Assembly (NCBI GenBank): GCA_964578835.1
Contig: CAZOEL010000082.1
Coordinates: 1 to 29,444 of the forward strand
Reading direction: 5' to 3'
Source of the DNA: CAZOEL01 sp964578835
GTDB taxonomy: Bacteria > Desulfobacterota > Syntrophobacteria > Syntrophobacterales > Syntrophobacteraceae
DNA: 29,444 nucleotides
Shown here: positions 9,297 through 18,141 of the stretch, one piece after another
Layout of the letters: each line of letters begins with the position of its first letter
How positions within the stretch are numbered: position 1 is the stretch's first letter
The notes under the pieces: model-generated
Told to the model about the DNA's origin: nothing
Database searches by the model: none
Seen by the model: only the letters and a program-made list of their open reading frames with translations
Position numbers and translations under genes: made by a program

Positions 9297-10976
9297 ATGA
9301 AATCAACTGAAAGCAAATCGATGATCGCTCAGGAACAGACGCGGGAACAATACCTGTGCCAACATCACGAACTGCAAATCCTCTTTGATATAACCAACGC
9401 TCTGCATGGCTCCCCTCACCTCAAAGACGTTCTCCAGCAGTCGCTCATGGCTTTCCTGCGGACTTTGAAGTTCAAGCTGGGCGCCATCTATCTTGTAAAA
9501 GAAGCCCTCGAGAAAGAGTGGGTTTTGGAGGTGGTCGCCCATCATGGGTTTTCGTCCACTTTGGTGCATTCGATCCACACCCTTTCCTTGCCCGCGGAGC
9601 TCATGGAAAAGCTTCATGTGAGGCGAAAGGCGCTATGGTTTCCGTTGGAAGGCCTCTTTTTTGACGACCTGCGCCAGCGTATGAGCACTGAAGGCATCAC
9701 CGAGATTATCTGTATCCCATTGATGTCGCACAAAAGGGTCACCGGGCTTCTCTATGTCACCAATGATGGGGCTCTCCAGCTGAGGCCGGAAAGAAGCGAG
9801 TTTCTAACAACCATCGGCCATCAAATAGGGGTCGCCATAGAGAACGCCCAGCTCTTTGATTCCATCGTAAAGGGAAAGAATGAGCTCGAAATAAGCTTTG
9901 ATGCGATCCAGCACAGCATATTCATCATTGATTCCCGCTGGCGCATTTTGAGAGTCAACAAGACGAGCGAGCAAGTGTACGGCACAGCGAAAGATCTTAT
10001 AGGATCGGAATATACGCAAGTCTTGTACGGTCAGGCGGAGCCTTATCCGGGATGCCCCATTGTGAGATGCCTCGAGCAGGCGCAGCCCGTACAGCGCGAA
10101 GGCGCCCATCCGCGCTGGGGCGGAGTCTACCATTTTTACGCTTTTCCGGTTTTAAATGCTTCCGGAGACTTGGAACGGGTCGTCTACTATGAAAAGGATG
10201 AGACCGAGGCCAAAAAGCTGGAGCAAAGGATGCAACAGTCGGAAAGGCTGAAAGCTCTGGGCACCCTGGCGGCTGGCATAGCCCATGAGATCAGAAATCC
10301 TCTGGCGACGATCAACTTCAACACCCAGATGCTGCAAAGAGAGCTCTCCCTCGATGGCGCCCAGCAGCAGATGTTCAACGACATGGTGCAGGAAGTGCGA
10401 AAGATCGATAGGATCGTGCAGCAGGTGCTTCATTTCGCCAAGCCCCGCGACCCCCAGTTCCTGCCGATCCAATTGAACGAGATCGTCAGATATTGCTTCG
10501 ATCTTTCGAAAGTTTACCTAAGGAAAGCGAGCGTTGAGGTCACGATGGACCTTGCTGAAGACCTGCCCGCCATCGTGATGGATTTCAATCAGATAAGCCA
10601 GGTCATCATGAACCTTGTGATCAACGCCATCGAAGCCATGCCGGATGGTGGACGCCTATCTCTGAAGACCACCTATCAGACGAGTCCCGTTGCGCTCGTG
10701 CTGATAGTGAGCGATACAGGGCCTGGAATACTGGAGGAGGACCGCAACCGCATCTTCGACCCTTTCTTCACGCGGAAGTCAGAGGGGACCGGCTTGGGAC
10801 TAAGCATCTCGCGTCAGATCATAGAAAAGCATGGCGCCTATTTAGACCTCGATACGGCGCCTGGCAAAGGCGCTACTTTCAGAATAACCTTTCCCCTGAT
10901 CGCCAAAGGACGCCGCAGAGTGGAAAATAGCGACGCGAGCACGATAATAAGACAACACAAGGCTAATCATAATTAG
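9297..10976 (+). CDS. Cytosolic GAF-PAS sensor histidine kinase
   Basis: This 559-residue two-component kinase has no membrane segment, so it should sense an internal signal. The domains are a GAF domain (about 25-187), a PAS domain (about 198-305), a HisKA dimerisation domain with AGIAHEIRNP (phospho-acceptor His330) and an HATPase_c domain with intact N, G1 (DTGPGI), F (FDPFF) and G2 (GTGLGL) boxes. The overall form resembles NtrB/AtoS-type kinases that pair with sigma-54 response regulators. The PAS domain has a PGCPIVRC segment (Cys253, Cys258), seen in a subset of PAS proteins and possibly redox- or metal-linked. It starts 23 bases after the lyase gene, so it is probably in the ppdK operon. 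No response regulator is adjacent; the nearest is at 16708. Its last 14 bases overlap the end of the opposing gene. Confidence 0.92.
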   Translation: MKSTESKSMIAQEQTREQYLCQHHELQILFDITNALHGSPHLKDVLQQSLMAFLRTLKFKLGAIYLVKEALEKEWVLEVVAHHGFSSTLVHSIHTLSLPAELMEKLHVRRKALWFPLEGLFFDDLRQRMSTEGITEIICIPLMSHKRVTGLLYVTNDGALQLRPERSEFLTTIGHQIGVAIENAQLFDSIVKGKNELEISFDAIQHSIFIIDSRWRILRVNKTSEQVYGTAKDLIGSEYTQVLYGQAEPYPGCPIVRCLEQAQPVQREGAHPRWGGVYHFYAFPVLNASGDLERVVYYEKDETEAKKLEQRMQQSERLKALGTLAAGIAHEIRNPLATINFNTQMLQRELSLDGAQQQMFNDMVQEVRKIDRIVQQVLHFAKPRDPQFLPIQLNEIVRYCFDLSKVYLRKASVEVTMDLAEDLPAIVMDFNQISQVIMNLVINAIEAMPDGGRLSLKTTYQTSPVALVLIVSDTGPGILEEDRNRIFDPFFTRKSEGTGLGLSISRQIIEKHGAYLDLDTAPGKGATFRITFPLIAKGRRRVENSDASTIIRQHKANHN

Positions 10977-12126
10977 CAGGCGAGGAGAGCTCCGCCGGGT
11001 TGTCTCTGCCCAGAGAAGAAAGATAGCGCTCCACACATTCAAAAATCACAATATCGGGTTTTTCTTGCTCGATGATATCGGGAAAGAAATCGAAAGTCCA
11101 AAGGAAGACCGAGCTTCTAAAACTCTCGGCCAGAAACGGGATGAGTGGCCACGAATAGGAATCCCTGAAGATCAGAGCCTTGGGTAAGCTTGCGTCATTG
11201 GTTTCTTTGACTATCATCTCTCGGCCGGGATACTGGACCAGATCGACCGGGTCGGGATACGTGCGGGTTCCGTCAACGGCTTTTGGAGTGAATCGAGGGA
11301 CCAGGTCGATTCGCTCTTCGCCTATCTCATCAGCCAAAGAGAGCATATTGGCGAGATCCCCACCTCTTCCCCGGACAGCCGAAACCGAATAGTCCTCCAC
11401 GGAGAGCTTCTTCGCGTTCGGAAAATGCCTGGATATGCGGTCCATGAGCGCGCTGTAGCCTATGAACGCCCCATAGTCGTTCCAATGAGTGTCAGTCTTG
11501 TGATAGAGGCGCTGATGAGGTTTTGCCTTGAAGAGCGCTTCTCGGAGGTCGATGAATTCTATATCGGGATAAGCTTTGAGGTAGGCCGCCAGCTGGTCAA
11601 GACGGGACTCCTTGCCGATTTTATGAATGGCCGCAGGGAGATGCTCGCCATAGATCGTGTGCTTGTTGGGGGCGACCAGGATGTAGAGCTTGATGCCTCT
11701 GCGCTCGAGCCAGGCGCGACGTTCCTCGGTTTTTCCTGCAATATTGGAGAGCTCTCGAGGTTTGTAAGGCATGACGTTCTCGTAGTCTTCAAGAACCCAT
11801 TCATTGGCGTAGAAGAGCCATCCGTCACGACCGACTTTCACTCCCCTGATGGGCGATTCCCCGAAGATGCTCAATCGCAGTCGATTATTCCAATGAATCA
11901 AAGATTCTCTAAATCCGAAGGAGTCGCCATAGTATGTGTCGAATTGTCTTGCATAATCCGGAAATGAAGTGAAGAGCGCATTCATGGCCGGCCTACTGGA
12001 AGGGGCGCGCTTTTCGGTCTCCGCCACGCTTGCGGCTTCTCCCACAAACTCGGCGAGATGAGGAACAGCGATCAGGAGTAAGAAAACCAGAGAGACGAGC
12101 GTCTCGGTGAGCTTGTCGAATTTCAT
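10963..12126 (-). CDS. AlgJ/AlgX-like SGNH-fold O-acetyltransferase partner
   Basis: This 387-residue protein has one N-terminal membrane anchor or uncleaved signal (about 8-24) and a periplasmic SGNH-hydrolase-like domain of the AlgJ/AlgX group. Two family signatures are clear: DTHWN at 212-216 (Asp212 and His214 of the catalytic triad) and FRDSYS at 320-325 (Ser323 as the nucleophile). In known systems this protein receives acetyl groups moved across the membrane by an AlgI-type MBOAT protein and places them on an exopolysaccharide. The AlgI-like gene lies just upstream, 11 bases away, so the two form an operon. No alginate or other polysaccharide synthesis genes accompany them, so the acceptor is unknown. 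The stop codon lies inside the 3' end of the opposite-strand histidine kinase. Confidence 0.88.
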   Translation of the reverse strand: MKFDKLTETLVSLVFLLLIAVPHLAEFVGEAASVAETEKRAPSSRPAMNALFTSFPDYARQFDTYYGDSFGFRESLIHWNNRLRLSIFGESPIRGVKVGRDGWLFYANEWVLEDYENVMPYKPRELSNIAGKTEERRAWLERRGIKLYILVAPNKHTIYGEHLPAAIHKIGKESRLDQLAAYLKAYPDIEFIDLREALFKAKPHQRLYHKTDTHWNDYGAFIGYSALMDRISRHFPNAKKLSVEDYSVSAVRGRGGDLANMLSLADEIGEERIDLVPRFTPKAVDGTRTYPDPVDLVQYPGREMIVKETNDASLPKALIFRDSYSWPLIPFLAESFRSSVFLWTFDFFPDIIEQEKPDIVIFECVERYLSSLGRDNPAELSSPANYD

Positions 12127-12137
12127 GATTCAGCAAC

Positions 12138-13580
12138 TCAAAACTTGGTGTAGATAAAGGGCGTGAATGTTGTTACGGCCAGCTGCATTGCCGAAGCGAT
12201 GAGAAGAATGACAAATAAAGCCACGGCTGCGGTAGAACAATTGAGATCGTAGAACTTGAGCCAAAAAGGGCTGCCCAGCGCTTCCACGCGACAACGCAGC
12301 CGCCTTATCCAGGAAATAATGGGAGAGGACCCGATAAATCCGATGACGATGGCGAGCAGCAGCTGATTGCTGAGGAAATTCATGCGATAATACTCGAAAG
12401 AGCTCCAAGACAAGGTGAACATGTCTTCAAAATATTCGAGCGCCTGAGTTATGCTCTCGGCCCTGAAGAAAACCCAGCCACACATGATGACAAACATGGC
12501 GTAGAGATGTCTTGCGGGCTTCCACATCTTCTTGAGCGCATTCCCAAAGCCGGTCCTCTCCAAGGCTAGGAACATCCCATGGTAGGCGCCCCATATGACG
12601 AAGCTCCAATTTGCTCCGTGCCAGAGGCCGCAAAGAAGGAAGACCGTCAGCAGGTTGAAATAAGTCCTCGGGCTCGAAGCTCGATTTCCTCCGAGTGGGA
12701 TGTACAGGTAATCTCGAAACCATGTTGATAGAGATATATGCCAGCGTCGCCAGAATTCCTGTATGGACTCGGAGATGTATGGGTAGTTGAAGTTTTCCAT
12801 GAAGCGGAATCCCATCATGCGCCCAAGCCCGATGGCCATGTCGGAATAGCCGGAAAAGTCGAAATAGATCTGTATGGTGTAACAAAGGATTCCGAGCCAT
12901 GCAGAAGGCGCATCGAGGTTGCCCGCGTCCTTGAAAACCTCGTCTGCAAAGAGGCCGACGGGGTTTGCCACAAGAACCTTTTTAGCGAGTCCGATCACAA
13001 ATCGCGAGGCGCCATGAGCCAGCCCTGGAAGACTTGCCCCTCTCATCTTGATCTCAGGCAGCATGTCCTGGTAGCGAACGATAGGCCCTGCAACAATCTT
13101 GGCGAAATGAGCCATGTAAAGTCCAAAATCGATGAAGTTCCACTCTGCGGCGGCTCTTCCCCGGTAAATTTCTATCTGATAGGCAATGGCTGAAAAGGAG
13201 AAGAAAGATATCCCCAAGGGGAGATGGCTGACTGAAAAGTCGAGAGCATTTCTTTCAACGAACCCGCCAGATGCAAGGCTGACCAGCGCAAAATTGAGGT
13301 ACTTGTATACAAAAAGCAACGTCAGATTAAGCGTAAGGCTCAGAAACAGGAGCGTTTTCCGAACCCTCTGAAATTTAGCACTCTCTGTGAGCAAGCCGAA
13401 GATATAGTTGATTAGAATAGAAAATAGCAGGACTGGAGTTGAGTAAAAATCTCCCCATGCGTAAAAAAAGATGCTCGAAGCAAAGAGCAGCAGGTTCTTC
13501 CACCTGTTGGGCGAAGTGAAATGGAGCAACAGAATTCCGGGCAAGAAAAGGAATATGAAGACGGGGGAATTAAAAACCAT
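12138..13580 (-). CDS. MBOAT-family membrane O-acyltransferase (AlgI-like)
   Basis: This 480-residue multi-pass membrane protein begins MVFNSPVFIFLFLP, the typical AlgI/PatA start. The frame continues 19 codons further upstream, but I use the conserved internal ATG at 13580. Hallmarks are FWRRWHISLSTWFRDYLYIP (His281) and GLWHGANW, with the presumed catalytic His321. Family members take acetyl groups from a cytoplasmic donor and hand them to an extracytoplasmic partner for O-acetylation of alginate, cellulose, peptidoglycan or other glycans. The partner is the AlgJ-like gene directly downstream. No clear Shine-Dalgarno sequence precedes the chosen start. The next gene upstream lies about 180 bases away on the same strand. 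Confidence 0.92.
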   Translation of the reverse strand: MVFNSPVFIFLFLPGILLLHFTSPNRWKNLLLFASSIFFYAWGDFYSTPVLLFSILINYIFGLLTESAKFQRVRKTLLFLSLTLNLTLLFVYKYLNFALVSLASGGFVERNALDFSVSHLPLGISFFSFSAIAYQIEIYRGRAAAEWNFIDFGLYMAHFAKIVAGPIVRYQDMLPEIKMRGASLPGLAHGASRFVIGLAKKVLVANPVGLFADEVFKDAGNLDAPSAWLGILCYTIQIYFDFSGYSDMAIGLGRMMGFRFMENFNYPYISESIQEFWRRWHISLSTWFRDYLYIPLGGNRASSPRTYFNLLTVFLLCGLWHGANWSFVIWGAYHGMFLALERTGFGNALKKMWKPARHLYAMFVIMCGWVFFRAESITQALEYFEDMFTLSWSSFEYYRMNFLSNQLLLAIVIGFIGSSPIISWIRRLRCRVEALGSPFWLKFYDLNCSTAAVALFVILLIASAMQLAVTTFTPFIYTKF

Positions 13581-13761
13581 GGAACGACTCGGTCTTGATC
13601 CTTTCTTTGAATGCAATTCGAGCAACAATGAAGCCACACAGGGAGGTGAGGATACAGCAAAGCGGTCTCGTTTTCAAACGAGACTTTGAAAAAGAGTGAA
13701 TAATTACTTTTATCAATGCAAGTGATTGATTCGAAGAAGGTATTGTGCAAGAACCGAATGA

Positions 13762-14628
13762 TTATTTGACGAATTGCTGGATAACAGGGTTTGCTTCATG
13801 CAAGTTTTGTTTTATATCGGAGAAAACCTTTTCCTTTGCTTCCTGCCAACGAGCAGGCAGGAGCTTCTTCAGCAGTTCTTTAACGTTCTCTTCCGGTTCG
13901 CAGGCCATTAGAGCGTAGTATGCGGCTTCCATTGCGGCTGATGCGGCAGGCTCGTCTTCGGTTGCCGAGGCCTTTTTGCCTATCCTTCTCGAGAGGTATT
14001 GTGCGGCTTTATTCTTGCTTTTGGGCAGAAGGTCCAAATAATACTTTTTGTACTCGCCGGGTTTGTCCGGCCTCCAACGGTTCTGGTCGAAAACGAGCAG
14101 CCTGAGCATTGCGGGAGAAGTTGAGAAAGATAGATCCAGAGACGATATGTCGGGGTCATAGTAGCTGAACTGCATGTCGAGGTATGCAATCTCCTTTGTT
14201 CCGTCTCCGTTTGCATCGATGAAATTCAGATCCTTGCTGTCAGACAGATCTAGAATGACAGCCGTTTCTTTCGGGCCGCAAGCGGTGCAGAGAATAGCGG
14301 TGAAACAACAATGCGCTCCACCCGAATAAAGCCAGACGATCATGGCGTCGCAACCCTTTGCAGGGATGCCTTTCAGATATTTCACTTCTGGAGCCATCAT
14401 GTAGCTTTGCTCTTCAAAAATATTCTCTTTTGAGCGTGAGAGGGCGGTGCGGTAGGTTTTTCCGATGTTCCAGGAATCATTCACCTCCTCTATGTTTACT
14501 TCGAAGCCGCCCAGCTTATGGAGCTCTCGACCGCTTTTCTTCTTTGCATAGGCCGTCTCAAAGGTGAGAAGAGACAGAATGACGATCAGTGCAAAGGGGA
14601 GGTTATGGAGCCGTATGCTATCAATCAT
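13762..14628 (-). CDS. Secreted protein of unknown function with a GGAHCC motif
   Basis: I do not recognise this family. The 288-residue product has a clear N-terminal signal peptide (hydrophobic core about 10-22, likely cleavage after AYA near residue 28), so it should be periplasmic or outer-envelope. The start at 14628 is chosen because it places the signal peptide at the N-terminus; the frame stays open 33 codons further upstream. The middle carries YSGGAHCC (103-108 for GGAHCC), then LCTAC (114-117 for the two Cys), and later DANGDGTKEIAY (138-149), which resembles a calcium-binding or VCBS/FG-GAP-like loop. The C-terminal third is Ala/Lys/Glu-rich and probably helical. It lies upstream of the AlgI/AlgJ pair on the same strand. 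A role in the same envelope process is possible but unproven. Confidence 0.75.
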   Translation of the reverse strand: MIDSIRLHNLPFALIVILSLLTFETAYAKKKSGRELHKLGGFEVNIEEVNDSWNIGKTYRTALSRSKENIFEEQSYMMAPEVKYLKGIPAKGCDAMIVWLYSGGAHCCFTAILCTACGPKETAVILDLSDSKDLNFIDANGDGTKEIAYLDMQFSYYDPDISSLDLSFSTSPAMLRLLVFDQNRWRPDKPGEYKKYYLDLLPKSKNKAAQYLSRRIGKKASATEDEPAASAAMEAAYYALMACEPEENVKELLKKLLPARWQEAKEKVFSDIKQNLHEANPVIQQFVK

Positions 14629-14804
14629 AGCGTTGTTTCCCCGTCTTGGACATGCTATGAGCACCCTTGCTCGAGCCATTTCGGAATGGCAAGGGATCAA
14701 GAGGCGAAATAAAATGATGTCAGACAAATTAATGCCTGAAGGGCCGATTTGTAAAGTTGGTAAAGCTGCTCTTAAAATGTCCTGATCAGAGGGCGCTTTG
14801 CCTG

Positions 14805-14908
14805 CTGGTGGACCGTCAACTTTGAATGTTCATGTTGCGGTTTTTTCCTCTCCCTCAGGGAGAGGGGGTCTGCTCGCACCGGAAGAAACGATGTTGACGG
14901 TCCGCTAG
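14805..14908. repeat. MITE-like palindromic element
   Basis: This 104-base unit is bounded by 16-base terminal inverted repeats (14805-14820 and 14893-14908, 14 of 16 positions matching, core GGACCGTCAAC). Inside is a perfect palindrome, CCTCTCCCTCAGGGAGAGG, around 14847-14865. It has no coding capacity. Bases 14808-14866 recur at 29176-29234 in the same orientation with 54 of 59 positions identical, so this is a dispersed repeat family and not a one-off hairpin. I found no clear flanking target duplication. Confidence 0.7.
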
Positions 14909-14954
14909 GTATGCTGATGGGGACAAAACGACCGGCTCGGATCAGGTTCTATGC

Positions 14955-16337
14955 CTATAGAAGTCTTCCATGCAACAGGATTGCCGCTATGGTGAAATAG
15001 ATCACCAATCCGGTCACATCCACCAAGGTCGCTACGAAGGGCGCCGAGGATGCGGCGGGATCGGCGCCGAGCTTCTTCATTATCAGCGGAAGCATCGAAC
15101 CGGACAATGTTCCCCAGAGAACAACCCAAACGAGCGAAAGTCCTACTGTTAAAGCTATCTGCAGCCAATACTCGCCATAAGTGCCGAACATATGCTGCCA
15201 GAGCCCCACGCGTAAGATTCCAATCATGCCGAGTATCGCGCCTAGCGATAGGCCCGACAGGATTTCACGGCTTATCACCTTTCGCCAATCCCGAATGGTG
15301 ATCTCGCCGACTGCCATGGCGCGGATGATGAGTGTGGTCGCCTGCGATCCGCTGTTGCCTCCGCTCGATATAATGAGGGGGACAAAAAGAGCTAAAACGA
15401 CGGCTTTTGCAATCTCATCCTCAAAAAAGCCCATAGCGGATGCCGTCAGCATTTCACCAAAGAAGAGGATGGTGAGCCAGCGGGCGCGCTTCTTGACAAG
15501 AGTCCAGATCGGAGCGCTGATGTAGGGCTCATCGAGTGCTTCGACGCCTCCAAGTTTCTGGATATCTTCTGTGATTTCCTCTTCCGCTATGTCCCACACA
15601 TCGTCGATGGTGATGATCCCCAGAAGGATGCCCTGTTGCGTGTCGGTTACGGGGAGCGCAATGTGGTCGTAATCCCTGAAGATAATAATGGCGGCTTCCT
15701 GATCGTCGGTCGCCTTCAGAGCGATGAACTTGTTATCCATCAGATCTGCAATCGGAGTCAGCGGATCCACGAGCAATATCTCGCGAATGTGGAGATCGTC
15801 AAGCAGACGCCACTGTTCATCGACTACGTAGATAACATTGAGAGTTTCGCTGTCCTTGCCGTACTGCCGGATGTGATCCATCGTGCGCTGTACGGTCCAA
15901 TCGGGTCGTACGGCAACATAATCCGTAGTCATGAGCCTCCCGATGCTGTCTTCGGGATAGCCCAAAAGCATCGATGCGACCGCTCGTTCTTCGGGAGAGA
16001 GCATGCTCAGGAGCTTCTGCGCTACCGGCCCGGGCAGTTCCTCGAGAAGGGCCGTCCGATCATCCGGCGACATATCGTTGAGCAGGTCGATAAGACGTTT
16101 CTGCTCTTTGGCCAAAGCTTCGATAAGCTGATGCTGCTTGTCGGGATGCAGATACTCGAATGTTTCGGCGGCAAAATCGCGGGGCAGCAGACGAAAGGCC
16201 GTAACATCATCGGGGGACGAAAGGCGTCCGATGATGCCGGCAATTTCGGGCGCCGGCAATTCTGTGAGAGCCATGCGCAGCGATTTGAAGTCGCGCGATT
16301 GAATCAAATCATGGATTTCAGGTTTCAGTTCCTGCAT
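14955..16337 (-). CDS. mgtE: Magnesium channel/transporter MgtE
   Basis: MgtE admits Mg2+ (and often Co2+) through the inner membrane and is gated by cytoplasmic Mg2+. The 460-residue product shows the full architecture: the superhelical N-domain (about 1-130), a pair of CBS domains (about 135-250), a plug-helix region and five membrane helices (about 285-460). Signature segments are PLIISSGGNSGSQ (320-332) and GADPAASSAPF followed by the pore segment TLVDVTGL, where Asp440 matches the ion-selective Asp of Thermus MgtE. The frame begins at a TTG two codons upstream; I chose the ATG at 16337. It stands alone on the minus strand and is divergent from the sigma-54 regulator. I see no recognisable M-box riboswitch in the upstream 360 bases, but long-range RNA structure cannot be judged by eye. 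Confidence 0.96.
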   Translation of the reverse strand: MQELKPEIHDLIQSRDFKSLRMALTELPAPEIAGIIGRLSSPDDVTAFRLLPRDFAAETFEYLHPDKQHQLIEALAKEQKRLIDLLNDMSPDDRTALLEELPGPVAQKLLSMLSPEERAVASMLLGYPEDSIGRLMTTDYVAVRPDWTVQRTMDHIRQYGKDSETLNVIYVVDEQWRLLDDLHIREILLVDPLTPIADLMDNKFIALKATDDQEAAIIIFRDYDHIALPVTDTQQGILLGIITIDDVWDIAEEEITEDIQKLGGVEALDEPYISAPIWTLVKKRARWLTILFFGEMLTASAMGFFEDEIAKAVVLALFVPLIISSGGNSGSQATTLIIRAMAVGEITIRDWRKVISREILSGLSLGAILGMIGILRVGLWQHMFGTYGEYWLQIALTVGLSLVWVVLWGTLSGSMLPLIMKKLGADPAASSAPFVATLVDVTGLVIYFTIAAILLHGRLL

Positions 16338-16707
16338 CGGCAAATTCCGTGATTACTGTTTGAACGGCCATTCCAATAACAAAAGATACTCTAGTAGCTG
16401 CAGACCGGGGCTCAAGACTGCTTTATCTAACCTTAGCCATTCCAGCTCCAGTCAGGAGGATCCCAAAGCGTTGCATCAAACCATGAGAATACATCAGATG
16501 CATTTAATGTAACAAATGCTTTTATGCGCGCAAAATTCGAGCTTTCTTTTAACTGTAGTCACTCGGAACGAGCAATAGTTGTCGTCGAATATAGAAAAGG
16601 CTGCTTTGCTTATGAAACGGCGTTTAAAATTGGAGCTTGTCGTGATAGTCTGAAGGAAACCGACAAACATTTTGGGAACACTGAGCTTCTGCAACTTCGG
16701 AAACAAT
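16338..16707. other. Divergent promoter region between mgtE and the sigma-54 regulator gene
   Basis: These 370 bases should hold the promoters of both neighbours. They are A/T-richer than the flanking genes. I find no clear sigma-70 -35/-10 pair, no sigma-54 GG/GC element with correct spacing, and no strong terminator hairpin. A 69-codon frame at 16524-16733 has no family resemblance and is not called. Confidence 0.4.
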
Positions 16708-18141
16708 ATGGCCAAGATCCTTATAATCGATGATGACGAGGCGATATGCAACGCCCTCTGTTCCGTAATCAGCAGCATGGGGCATGAAGCCGCCTATGTT
16801 CTCACTCTCGATGAGGGGCTCAGGAGGATGGGCGCCGGCATATTTGAGGTCGTTTTTCTCGATGTGAGAATGCCCGATGGCGATGGCCTGGAAATACTGC
16901 CGAAAATCCAGGAATTCAGCAAGCCTCCCGAGGTTGTTGTCATGACTGCGGCGGGCGATCCTGTCGGAGCCGAGATCGCCATCAACAGCGGCGCCTGGGG
17001 CTACATGGAAAAGCCTTCCTCTGTGCGCGAAATATTGCTGCCGCTTACTCGTATGCTCCAGTACCGGGAAGAGAAGCTAAAGAGGGAATCTCATGCCTTC
17101 ACGCTTCAACGTGGTGAAATTATCGGGGGAAGTCCTCGGATGTCGTCCTGCATGGATCTGGCGGCGCATGCGGCGGTTAGCGACGCGAATGTTCTCATTA
17201 CTGGAGAAACGGGGACGGGAAAGGATCTCGTCGCCAGACTCATTCACAACAATAGCAAGCGGCGAGAGAAGGGCTTTGTGATCGTGGACTGTTCCACCCT
17301 TACGGAAACGCTTGCTGAGAACATTTTGTTCGGACACCAAAAAGGCGCCTTCACGGGGGCTGAAAAATCCTACGTAGGCTTGGTCAAACATGCTGATGGC
17401 GGGACTCTCTTTCTCGATGAAGTCGGAGAAATTTCTCTCCCGTTGCAGAAAAAGTTCCTTCGCGTCCTTCAGGAAGGTCGTTTCAGATCGCTGGGCGGCG
17501 TGGGCGAGGAGAAAAGCAATTTTAGACTCATCGCAGCCACCAATAGAGATCTCGATTCGATGATGCGAAGCGGGCGCTTTCGTGATGATCTTCTCTTTCG
17601 CCTCCGCACCATCACCATAGAACTGCCCCCTTTGAGGGAGAGGCCCGAAGACATGAAGGCTCTCGCCGAATATTATGCGCAAAGCTTCTGTGAGCGTTAC
17701 GGCATGAAGCCGAAGATCCTCTCTCCTGAATTCATCGAAACTCTGATGGCTTACAACTGGCCGGGAAATGTTCGCGAACTGCGCAATGTCCTGGAGGGGA
17801 TAGTGCTCACCTCTGCAAAATACGATTCCATTCTTTTTCCCACTCACTTGCCCAACCCGATCCGGATTCGGGCGGCGCAGGCCTCCCTTCAAAAATGCCA
17901 CTCTACAGTATCGGAAGATGACAAAGAGCCACGGACGCCCTTCATGCTTTCTGGATGTTTTCGGGAGATGAACGAAGTTGTCAGCGATGTCAAACGGCAG
18001 TATCTCGAAGCGCTTCTTCTGCACACCGCAGGAAGCGTCGAGGAAGCCTGCAGAATATCCGGCGTATCACGGTCTCGACTTTACGCCTACCTGAAACAAT
18101 ACAAAATATCAAAAAACGGTGAATGGGAAATCCGGGGGTGA
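16708..18141 (+). CDS. Sigma-54-dependent response regulator (NtrC family)
   Basis: This 477-residue transcription activator has three domains. The receiver domain (about 1-120) has phospho-acceptor Asp52 in FLDVRMPDGDG. The AAA+ domain (about 145-375) has Walker A GETGTGK at 166-172, the sigma-54 contact loop GAFTGA at 213-218, Walker B TLFLDEVGE, and the RFRDDLLFRL and NWPGNVREL signatures. The C-terminus has a Fis-type helix-turn-helix (GSVEEACRISGVSRSRLYAYLK). The intact GAFTGA loop predicts a true sigma-54 activator. The start is placed at an internal ATG just before the receiver's first strand; the frame is open 12 codons further upstream. It has no adjacent cognate kinase in its own orientation, but its 3' end faces the kinase cluster at 18201-28916. 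Its last codons lie in a shared inverted repeat. Confidence 0.94.
   Translation: MAKILIIDDDEAICNALCSVISSMGHEAAYVLTLDEGLRRMGAGIFEVVFLDVRMPDGDGLEILPKIQEFSKPPEVVVMTAAGDPVGAEIAINSGAWGYMEKPSSVREILLPLTRMLQYREEKLKRESHAFTLQRGEIIGGSPRMSSCMDLAAHAAVSDANVLITGETGTGKDLVARLIHNNSKRREKGFVIVDCSTLTETLAENILFGHQKGAFTGAEKSYVGLVKHADGGTLFLDEVGEISLPLQKKFLRVLQEGRFRSLGGVGEEKSNFRLIAATNRDLDSMMRSGRFRDDLLFRLRTITIELPPLRERPEDMKALAEYYAQSFCERYGMKPKILSPEFIETLMAYNWPGNVRELRNVLEGIVLTSAKYDSILFPTHLPNPIRIRAAQASLQKCHSTVSEDDKEPRTPFMLSGCFREMNEVVSDVKRQYLEALLLHTAGSVEEACRISGVSRSRLYAYLKQYKISKNGEWEIRG

Noticed and set aside
16600..16625. A GG...GC pair considered as a sigma-54 promoter for the regulator gene
   Set aside because: The GG to GC distance is about 9 bases, not the 12 required for the -24/-12 element.
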